Assembly (NCBI RefSeq): GCF_963678635.1
Contig: NC_087067.1
Span: forward strand, 39,452,379 to 39,516,378
Length of the DNA: 64,000 nt
DNA from: Symsagittifera roscoffensis
Taxonomy: Eukaryota > Xenacoelomorpha > Acoela > Convolutidae
Direction of reading: 5' to 3'
Both the position numbers and the translations under genes were made by a program. Below, in pieces: positions 55,295 to 64,000 of this stretch. The notes under the pieces were generated by a model. The model was not told the DNA's origin. It did no database searches and saw only the letters and a list, made by a program, of their open reading frames with translations. Numbering within the stretch: position 1 is the stretch's first letter; the number at the start of each line of letters is the position of its first letter.

Positions 55295-58200
55295 ATGGAG
55301 AAAACAGTAATTAATACGACAGAATTCAAAAAAGATGACGAAGTATATTCAAAGATTTCCCGAAAAGCCCTTTGCTTCCAAATTACCAAAGATATGCTCT
55401 CCAGCGTTCTTCCCAATATTCTGTCCGGAAGTTTGGTTCTCAGTTTGATTTGGGGTTTTGTGTACATTTTCTTCATTGGCGTGTTAGTTTTTCAAACTGT
55501 CGAAACACTTACCGAATACTTTTCACACCCAGTTACCGTTCTCATAAGTTTGGAAACTACCAATGGTGACGTAGCGTTTCCAACTGTCACTCTCTGCAAC
55601 AATAATATATTACGTAAGTCTTACGTAAAACGCGTTTCGTACCTGCAAGACCTGGCGTTTCTGGATCGGTTCGCCCAGTCCAGTCTGACCAGAGAACTCA
55701 ACTTCACTGGATCAGAGTGCCATGGCGATGAATTCAAGTGCCAGGAATGCAAAGATTTGACACCAAAAATGTTACGACCAAAAAAAGCATGCATGTAGAG
55801 CATTGATAAAATCAATTTTCCAATCAAGAAAAACAAAAAAATAATTTGCACTTTAACAATTACTTAATTTAAACACTAAAAGAATTTGAGCTGACTCGTG
55901 AACTGTTGTTTGATTCAGTTTTTGGACAAAAAAAACATCTACTTTACTATAACTTTTGTTGTGAAATTTCACTAGAACCTTTTTTTTGTGTTAAAATAAT
56001 CAAATTCTCAAACCTCAGGCTGTACTCGAGCGAGCTCAAAATTTCCATCGCACTTAAAAACAACCTCGACTAGCGAACGTTCAAATCTCCTCCATCATAG
56101 CCTCCCCAGTTAAGTACAGACCCCCCAAAACACAAACTGTTTTTTTTGGAGGGCGGGAAGGGGGATTTTTTTTTGTTACAAGGGAGGGGGATCTAATGGG
56201 AAAGACCCGAATTTCCTCAAGTACAATTAGTGTCCATCAATTTTCTTAAAAAATACAATTGGTGTCCAATTTCTGCTCCAAGAATCAATTGTGCATCAAC
56301 AAGGCGTGGGTATGCAACGGTCGGTCAGAGTGTGAAGACTTTTCAGACGAAGCCCCGGAGGTTGCCTGCGAAAATTATGAACGACACAATGCTTCCAAAG
56401 GGCTCTTTTCTTCACTAACACTCTTAGTCTTTAAGGCAATCTGAAATTACTTCCAGATGCTATGTCTTTACGTAAACTAACACTAGGAATTATCGCCGAG
56501 TGTGCTTTATGGCAAAACAAGAAGTAAAAACAGGAGCTGATTTAAGGGGGGGGGGGGGGGTGGAGGGGAGGCAGGGGGGCTGTATTTTAACTAAATTAAG
56601 AAGCATCTTTAAAAACCTAATCATAAGACTTACAAGTGAAACTGGACTACAAAACCATTAGCGTTTCTTAAACTTTTTATGCTTGTTTAAAATTAGTAAT
56701 CTCTCTGGTGGCATATAAACGGGCGAAGCGCAAGCCAGCCGAAATATCAACCAGCCGAAATATCAACCAGCCGAAAATATGAAAGTTATTCAACAATTAT
56801 ATGACAGTTACAAAAAACATGCAAATTTCATTCATATGACGTAATTTTTCGGCTGGTTTATATACTCTGCGCATTTTCACTTTAGCTTGATTGAATTGAT
56901 ACTCTTTGTCAGGGTAGAAATTGAGTGGCATTTAGCATTCCCTAGTCCCATCCCCTCTAACTGATGCTCGCTGATAGATATTTTGAATGTTTCGAGTTTC
57001 ATTAGTTGATAATTGCCTGAAAGCTTGTATTTTCAGACAATTATAGAGCAACGACATTAAGAAACGTTGATTGTTTTTATAAATTTTTTTTAAAGCTGCA
57101 GAAAATTGCTGTCACTGATAAAAGATGCCAATGACACTGACCAAAGACGCTTATAGAATCAATAGTCGTCATAATGTTTCAATTTAGTTATCTCTTTACC
57201 CTGGCATTTCAAATTTAAACTTGATTAAAAAATCGTGAACTTAGTTTAACGATGAATCACCGTCGTCTTTTTTTTGCTCACTTAAATCAAAAACAATTGT
57301 GAATTAGGAAATCATCCCGAAAAGAGCCATTTAAAGTATGCGTGGACGACTATATTCAATGTCCACAGGAAATAACATGCGCAGCGAAATGCGACGGACT
57401 CAACGAGTGCATCGCGTCCCAGGGATACGACGAATCGGAAGCTATCGGGTGTCCCAACTCGTGTGTCAGAGACCTAAACGCAACCGATAGGTTGCAGCAA
57501 TTGTCTTCCCCGAATTTTCCGGATGATTATGGCGGAAATTTGAACTGCATTTATACAATCAGGGCCGAAACTAACCAACTTATCGAACTGAAATTCCAAA
57601 ATTTTTCAATGGAGCACCATTCGCATTGCGTGCACGACTACATGATGATCCGCGATGGGGACAAGAAATCAGAGTACTGGGTAGAAATTAAAAGAACGAA
57701 CACCTTCTGTGGCTCTTTGCGGTCGAAAGGTTGCTGCTATATTAGAATATGTTTACATTTTTTAAATTATTTTTTTTTCAGAACAACTTTTAGTAACTGT
57801 ATGGGAAGAATTACATCTGAAATCATGTCTACCTTTTCGAATAATTTTGGAATCCTATTGAATGCGATATCCCATTAAAATCTTTTTAGCCGTGACTGGG
57901 ATTCCAAAAACAAATAGAAATATTTGGACCGAGAATTTTTTGGACTAACGCAAAGAATTTGATTTGCAGACAACTTTACTTGGTACTTGAGGTTCCGATG
58001 CTGCTTTTGCATTGCTTAAACCATAATATTTTGCCACTTATTTGTTCATTTTAATTTTATATTCTAATATTGTCGTGTTTACCGAAATTTCAAAATACTA
58101 TTTTTTATATTTTTTTTTTTGTGAATTTTTAGTTTTCTGTTTTTTATTGTAGTACTACAATAAAAAACAGAAAACTAGAAATCATGAAAAATTATAGCAG

Positions 58201-60387
58201 GAAAGTCTTATATTAAAATTTTCCTCTTCAAATAGGTGTTCTATTACCTATATTTACCGATTCTAATATATCACCTCTTAAGGCTTCGTCCTCGACCAAG
58301 TTATCTCAAGAACGAACACGGTTATCATTTACTTCGTGACCGATATGACTGAAGGCGCCAGTGGCTGGTTGTTAACATACAAAGCAATACCAGACTCAGA
58401 AGACGCTACGCAACCAAAAAAGGTCGAGCAGCCAAGTAGGAACAGAAGGTCCGCGGAAGGCGAGGACCTATACGAATACAGGGATCTACTTTTTTAAATC
58501 ATCTTGTTCAACTTATTTATTAATGCATTGTTCCGACACCAAAAATGGGGAGTAACTTTGAATTCGGATGTGCTTAAGTGTTTTCTTTTTATTTTGTTTT
58601 CCACGCAAAATCAAATTTACCATCGGATTGGGGCAAATGATATGTCAAAGCCTCGTGATTGGAACGGCACCAGCAGTTTTCAGAAAGTTGTCCCAGTGTT
58701 GAGAAAAATTGGTTTCAAATTTTTTAGTCTAATTTCGAGTGAGTAAAGCGATCGAGTAACGTTCTTGATATGAAAGTTAAAGTTTTACTAAGACTTTACG
58801 GCTACAAAAACTTGATGTTAACTAAGACAAAACTAGGTTCGGAAATTTCATTTAGCGCTTCCTTGGAATAAAAGGTTTTCTGAAAAAGTTTAAAAATCAA
58901 TTTTCTTTAAATTTTTTGTTTCTCATTCACAAGTGTTGTCAATTAGGTCTAATTTTCTAACTATAGACAACTTTGGATAGTTCTTTATCACACTACACAC
59001 TAAAAACTACTCCAATTGAAGAGAAAAAAAATTTTTTTTTGTAGTTTTCTTATGAAAATGATCGGAACATTTTGTGCTACTTGCACAGCAACTGGCTATT
59101 CTCATTTATTATGATTATCATGATTATTGTGCACTTAGTAAATGGGGTTGGGAAAAGTAGATTTCTTGACACAGTGAATATGTTGAAAATGGCCAAGATT
59201 ATGACTATGACACAATTGGATCCGGACTTGCTGCTGGTTCGACTTTTGAATCCGTCCGACCATATGACTGGTTCGAAGCGTTCCAAAATTCATTAATGCC
59301 GGATTTTTCTGACTTCCAAAAACTGGTTCGGTTCACGAGAGCCGAAACCATCGGAAATGGACACCTTAAAGAAGACTTCATAGTCCAGTGTAACTTCGAC
59401 AACCAGCGCTGCGGTCCGGAGAACTTTAAAACTGGCCAATTTGACAAACTCGGCAACTGTTTCAGTTTCAACTCAGTTCAACATGACATTTCAGTTCCTC
59501 CTCTCAATACCAGCCAAACTGGTGCAAGTTTTGGACTTAAACTTACACTTTTCATCGACAAAGATGAATACTTGGGAATTGCCGGCCAGTTTTCAGGCGC
59601 AAAACTGATTATTTCGAACCCATACGAGCACCCGTCCAGATTTGCGGAGAGTATCAACTTGGCTGCGGGAACTCTGACAGTCGTCTCCATGCACCAAGAG
59701 CTCCTATCTCGTCAAAGCAGTCCATATTCTACATGTTCGCAGTCTTGGCCTGAAAATCTGGAACTGAACCACATGAAAGACCGCTTCGATTACACAGTAC
59801 CGTTTTGTGAAGATCTCTGCATGCGGAATTACATCGCGACCAACTGCAATTGCTCTTGGGATCCAGATCGCATATACAGCAGCAACCCCGAAATAATTGA
59901 GAGATCAAGGAACCAGTGTCATATATGGCGCCCAGCTCAAAGAGCCTGCATCGAAGCAAGCGTTCAGCAATTTTTGAATGAGATACAATCCTGCCGTTGC
60001 AGTCAGGAATGTTCTAAAAGGAAACTGAAATTCTACTCGTCCACCTCTGAATGGCCTTCGGAAGCGTACACTCCTTATTTGGCAATGCTGCTTGAAAAGT
60101 CTCATTCCACCGCTGTGTTCGACTTTGTCATGAAAAGCCTTGAAACCTCGAGGGGACAGAATGTTGTACTGAAAAGCATTTTGCAGGAAAACTTCGTCCG
60201 GGTTGAGATTCATTTTATTACTCTGGATTTCACACATATCGCTGAGGTTCCGAAATACAACATGGCTATGCTATTCGGTACCTTGGGAGGGAATTTGGGG
60301 CTGTGGCTTGGGTGGAGCCTGATGACACTCTTCGAGATGTTTCAATGGGTGTACTTCTGTGCCAAAATTGCTCTGAATCAAAAATGA
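55295..60387 (+). CDS. DEG/ENaC-family sodium channel subunit with LDLa and CUB modules
   Basis: Exons read: 55295-55744, 56283 to at least 56368, about 57308-57729, 58283 to about 58448, and 59175-60387. Exon 1 gives a cytosolic N-terminus, TM1 (LSLIWGFVYIFFIGVLVFQT) and the FPTVTLCN motif. Next come LDLa module 1 (split across exons 1 and 2; WVCNGRSECEDFSDE), LDLa-like module 2 (CAAKCDGLNEC) and a CUB domain (SSPNFPDDYGG ... FCGSLRSK|GFVLDQV ... GWLLTYKAI). The last exon carries the classical ENaC Cys-rich domain (GNCFSFN; CSCxC-type clusters; SEWPS) and TM2 with the GxS filter (GLWLGWSLMT). The 57729/58283 junction is GT-AG. The start at 55295 is preferred over 55190 by the position of TM1. 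Exon 2/3 and 4/5 borders are tentative. Confidence 0.85.
56711..56872. repeat. Short repeat with inverted ends (CCAGCCGAAA)
   Basis: Three direct copies of (A)CCAGCCGAAAATAT-like units at 56732-56780 and one inverted copy (TTTTTCGGCTGGTTTATATA) at about 56845, with loosely inverted outer ends (GCATATAAAC...GCGCAAG / TATACTCTGCGC). Possibly a small MITE in the channel intron. Confidence 0.5.
58130..58177. repeat. Perfect 48-bp palindrome in channel intron
   Basis: 24-bp arms without a spacer: TAGTTTTCTGTTTTTTATTG.TAGT then its exact reverse complement. It lies about 105 bp upstream of the second CUB exon, so it would form a strong hairpin in the pre-mRNA. Confidence 0.9.
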
Positions 60388-60498
60388 CCCATCTTTCTTG
60401 TTAGTCCCCCAGCCACTAAGTTAAATTTTTTAAGGACATTGTTAAGTATAGTTAATGTAAACTATCAGTATTTTTGAGACATTTTAAATCATTTGACA

Positions 60499-60738
60499 CA
60501 AGGGCGGATCTAGGATTTTCTCGATGGGGGGGGGGGGGGAGTGGGAAGGTGAGTGGTATTTTAAAAAGTTTTAAAATACCACCCTCAATATTAGTGTACA
60601 TTGGCGCCAATGGAAATTTTTAGAGTCGGTCGGTCGAAAATGGATGTACGTCGTAAACTAGTACCACGTGGGGGCTCCTTCGGTTTGTGAGGGAATCGAA
60701 TCCCTGAGGGGGGACGTAGCCCTCTGAATCCACCCCTG
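60499..60738 (+). mobile_element. Third hAT-type MITE fragment
   Basis: Left end CAAGGGCGGATCTAGGATTTTCTC followed by a G-run, right end AATCCACCCCTG. Both match the terminal repeats of the MITE at 36343. At 240 bp it is shorter. The flanks (ATTTGACA / ATTGGCAT) are only weakly similar. It lies 110 bp after the channel stop codon. Confidence 0.7.
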
Positions 60739-62300
60739 ATTGGCATAAAACACGCATACTCAACTCTAATTGAAAATACATTCAATCAGAAAACAAAATA
60801 GTGATTCTCATTTTCCTATTTAAAATTAACTTTTTGTTAGCTGGGAACCAACATAAATCATGCATATTGACAAGTTGCCGTCGGCTATTACTCGTGTATC
60901 ATTTGTTTGCAATTGAGTTGAACAGGATTTAAAGAACGTTTAAACTGAGATCAATTACTCAAACAGTCTGGAGTGAACGAGTGTGAGTGTGTTTTTAAAG
61001 CGTGTTTTCTTTAAAAAATATATATAATGATCAAGGTGATTGGATTTACCCAAAATGTATTTAGGCGCTAAAAGGGGAGATGCTTATAGGCAATCAATCG
61101 TCAACCACAAATATTATGAATAGCGCAAACAAAAACACCAAAGGAAAATCTACTAAATACATATGGTTTGATCTAAACACCAATACGCATCCCGCATCTA
61201 GCAAATTTTCTAATTCAAATCTGAAACAATCTTTTTTAGATCTAAACTTCAGATCTGAAATGGGCTGTGAAGTGTTTAAATTACGCTTCGATACTTTAAG
61301 GATGGGCAATTTCAGATCTAATTTCAAATCTGAAATTTTGTTTTTCTTGGTTATTTCAGATCTGAAAAATCAATGATTCCGTCTCAATTTTTACCGTTTT
61401 TGATTATTTAGTATATGACAGCTTCTGCTACTCCAACTGAGACTGTCTAAATAAGTTTCCCCAAGCATGAGATAAACATTGGAAACGCATAATTAGCGCA
61501 TGAAAATGAAACATTTGATGTTTTTAACAGTATTTGAAAACATTTTATTACAATTGAACCAAAAATTTACTTGAAAAAAACTTAATTGTGTATTGCACAA
61601 ACATCAAAAAATAAAATTTATAGGTGTACTCGAAATGCATAATTTATAATTTAACAAAACGTTTTTCAGATCTAATTTCAGGTCTGAAGTTTTGTTTTTC
61701 AAGATTATTTCAGATCTGAATTTTTCTATTTAAGATCCTAATTTCAGCTCTGAAATTTTAAAGATCCTATTCAGATATGAAATGATCAAATTCAGGTCTG
61801 AGAATCAGCTAGTGTAATAAATAAAGAATTTCAGATCTTGCACAGAAAATCCCCTGGGAACGGGATAGTATACATGTTTTTAAAACTACTACAGTTTTGA
61901 GAAATTTTGAAAATCTGAATCTCCATGAAATTGAGTTACCAAGAAAAAAGCTTTGAGTAATATTTATCTACGGAAAATATACAAAAAGATACGAAACCCC
62001 AGAAGCTGTGAAGAAAGTTAGTTTCTTGTTTTTGATCTATGCACCATTCCAAATCATGCTTTCTCTTTGCTCTCAACAAACCAGTTTCCTCGTTCGCAAA
62101 GTGTGTTTTGTTTTTGTGGACTGACAAGTTTTTATAATATTAAACATAGTCAAAACAGATAATTATAAAAACTTTGATGGAATTTTGTTGTAGCTAAAGC
62201 TCAAATTTATTCTATGTTATCTAACATTTTGCAATTTTGCAATAAATTTTTTTTTTGTTTCCATTTCTAATTTGCTAAATCTAAAGTGTTAGTAAGTCTT
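60739..62300. repeat. Noncoding region with TTTCAGATCTGAAA palindrome cluster
   Basis: From 61210 to 61380 and from 61660 to 61850 at least nine full or half copies of the palindrome TTTCAGATCTGAAA or near variants (CAGGTCTGAAG, CAGATATGAAA) occur. No gene is supported. Confidence 0.65.
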
Positions 62301-62312
62301 GTTCGGACTTTT

Positions 62313-62497
62313 GGTCGCACCAGATGAGTTATGCCTGGAGAAGAGTACTCATAGAATAATTTCAGATAAGGTACACCGTCTGTTCGTCAACTATCTTGTT
62401 TTCGGCGGCATAGATTCGTGCAACTTCTTAGTCTAGTACCGATCGTAATCTTACTCTAATATTTCCTAGTCTCAATACATCTAGGTATACTGGTATT
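62313..62497 (-). mobile_element. Inverted LTR 3'-part plus PBS of the giant element family
   Basis: Reading the minus strand: ACTGG...CTAGTC..., the LTR 3' half with a deletion of about 30 bp, ATAACTCA, then TC and TGGTGCGACC (PBS) and a few bases of leader (AGTCCGAACAAGAC). It marks the 5' end of another, otherwise absent copy. The last bases of the LTR before ATAACTCA differ from those of the other copies. Confidence 0.8.
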
Positions 62498-62518
62498 TGC
62501 AGGTTAGGTATCTGGAAC

Positions 62519-62600
62519 TGGTCGTATTGAGTTTATTTGAGTTTTACGCTACCCGGGCGACCAGTTTCCGTAGGAGAGAGAAAATTTAAATTTACCTATT
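62519..62600 (+). repeat. Copy of the palindrome-centre repeat
   Basis: CGTATTGAGTTTATTTGAGTTTTACGCTACCCGGGCGACCAGTTTCC and following bases match 63592-63665 (the left arm next to the centre of the terminal palindrome), diverged by several substitutions. Confidence 0.75.
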
Positions 62601-63321
62601 TTTTACTTAAATGCGTCAAAAAAAGCGAAATTTTTCTCCCCTTATATCATGTCAGGTGAAGACCAATTGGGTCAAAAACTACGTTAATTTAACATTTTCC
62701 AAATTGTCATGCTCTCACGCTCCACAAGTAGCTCCGATTTTGAACGGCCTTCTCAACATTTCTCCATGACTTAATGGCTGGCATTCGAGGTTGGTTAATA
62801 ACATCGAGACAAGTGACTTCACTTTAACGTTACTCGAAATGACATGTATGGCCCCTTCAAGCTGTTCAACGCAATCGATCACTCAAAAAATTGTCAACCT
62901 GTGGGACAACCCGGTTCAAGTCGCAAAATGGCTCAACTTGCCAACAGAACGTGTTGCACCTTGAGATTATTCCTCGATTTGTTTTACTTATCAAACACTG
63001 CCAACTAGATATATTGAAAAACTATGAGTTAAATGAATACTCCTGTTTGCTTCTATCAAACAACAAAAACAACAACAACACAGATTCCACTCTCTCAAAA
63101 TATAAAAACTGGACTGTAAGTTTAAGAGAAGACCCGAACCGAGCGCAGATGGTTCATAATCGATTATATTGTCATAATATGGTCAGTCTCTGTAAAATGA
63201 CAAAAAATCGATTAAAATCCATTAAAAAGGATCATAATCCTATCATTTTTTTGTCAATATAATCCATTATAATCGATTATAATCCATTAAAAATGGATTT
63301 TAATCCTTATATTTTTTATGT
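62601..63321. other. Noncoding, no supported gene
   Basis: An open frame of 123 codons at 62891-63262 has no recognisable features and ends in repetitive AATCGATTATAATCC sequence, so I do not support it as a gene. Confidence 0.5.
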
Positions 63322-64000
63322 CAATAAAATCCTCTAAAATTGATTATAATGGAATTACTCAAGGGGTTGTTCATAAAAATAACAATTTTTTTTAAAAGTT
63401 ATCTCATTTCCCGTGTATTACAGTTGCTACGCATTACGTTTCATGAAATGTTACATTTCACAATAAAAGTTTTTTTTTTACTCTTCTTTTTAAAATCATC
63501 GCAATTTAACACTTCATATTATTTTTTACCACAACTGCCCCCCCCCCAGTTTTGCGCCAAATGGTGCACCTATCTAAGGCACAGTCTGGCCTCGTATTGA
63601 GTTTATTTGAGTTTTACGCTATCTGGGCGACCAATTTCCGTGAGAGACAGAGAAAATTTAAATTTTCTCTTTCTCACGGAAATTGGTCGCCCAGATAGCG
63701 TGAAACTCAAATAAACTCAATACGAGGCCAGACTGTGCCTTAGATAGGTGCACCATTTGGCGCAAAACTGGGGGGGGGGGGGGCAGTTGTGGTAAAAAAT
63801 AATATGAAGTGTTAAATTGCGATGATTTTAAAAAGAAGAGTAAAAAAATGTAAGTTTTATTGTGAAATGTAACATTTCATGAAACGTAATGCGTAGCAAC
63901 TGTAATACACGGGAAATGAGATAACTTTTAAAAAAATTGTTATTTTTATGAACAACCCCTCGAGTAATTCCATTATAATCAATTTTAGAGGATTTTATTG
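63322..64000. repeat. Long near-perfect palindrome (at least 680 bp) reaching the window end
   Basis: The arms 63322-63661 and 63662-64000 are reverse complements with only small differences (C/G-run length, a few substitutions). The centre is AAATTTAAATTT-like (GAGAAAATTTAAATTTTCTC). The right arm is cut by the window edge, so the repeat may extend further. No ORF of note. Confidence 0.9.

Noticed and set aside
55610..55618. GTAAGT donor-like site inside DEG/ENaC exon 1
   Set aside because: The reading frame continues with the expected ENaC sequence after FPTVTLCN, so it is coding rather than a used donor.
62891..63262. 123-codon frame near the end
   Set aside because: No family features; runs into AT-rich repeats and has no splice or codon support.
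1..64000. CRISPR arrays, bacterial operons, rRNA genes
   Set aside because: Nothing of the kind is present; the spliced genes and LTR elements show a eukaryotic chromosome.

Overview
This is eukaryotic nuclear DNA from an animal. The genes have spliced exons and long AT-rich introns. The host genes are a ciliary SHIPPO-type protein, a MORN4-like protein and a DEG/ENaC channel. Transposon remnants are abundant and there is one 200-base N gap. I cannot name the species. A ciliated metazoan is certain enough. A larvacean tunicate is a weak possibility, suggested by the env-bearing Ty3/gypsy element and one apparent GA-AG intron; this is inference only.

1-11.3 kb: decayed pieces of one LTR-element family. 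Four copies (A-D) of only the 3' part of the element (end of the env-like ORF, a downstream ORF called ORF-X here, 3' noncoding region) lie head to tail. They are followed by a partial LTR (7562-7770) and a full-length older LTR (10529-10939) whose 3' half is mirrored as a palindrome up to 11290.

11.86-30.75 kb: a nearly intact giant (about 18.9 kb) Ty3/gypsy-type LTR retroelement with 410-bp LTRs. Order: 5' LTR, PBS, 1.25-kb leader, ORF1 (Arg/Lys-rich, 155 aa), ORF2 (248 aa), Gag-Pol (2366 aa from its first ATG, with all catalytic motifs intact), two small hydrophobic ORFs, a 372-codon open frame with no ATG, an env-like membrane protein (872 aa), ORF-X (597 aa), an apparent 3'-UTR intron, a 1.5-kb 3' noncoding region and the 3' LTR. 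Neighbouring frames overlap in a virus-like way, including two ATGA stop-start overlaps. The + strand of the element is rich in A and C and poor in G.

32.0-48.4 kb: a tandem duplication of a convergent gene pair. Each unit carries the last five exons of a CIMAP2/LEXM-like ciliary protein on + and a complete two-exon MORN4-like gene on -. hAT-type MITEs with 8-bp target duplications sit in the introns. The second unit also has a 1.5-kb internal duplication.

48.4-55.2 kb: mostly AT-rich sequence without clear genes, holding a tRNA-like pseudogene/SINE head, degenerate tandem repeats and one candidate terminal exon on -.

55.3-60.4 kb: a DEG/ENaC sodium-channel subunit whose extracellular region carries two LDL-receptor class A modules and a CUB domain.

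60.4-64.0 kb: repeats. These are a third MITE, a cluster of TTTCAGATCTGAAA palindromes, an inverted LTR+PBS fragment of the same retroelement family, and a near-perfect palindrome of at least 680 bp running to the window edge.
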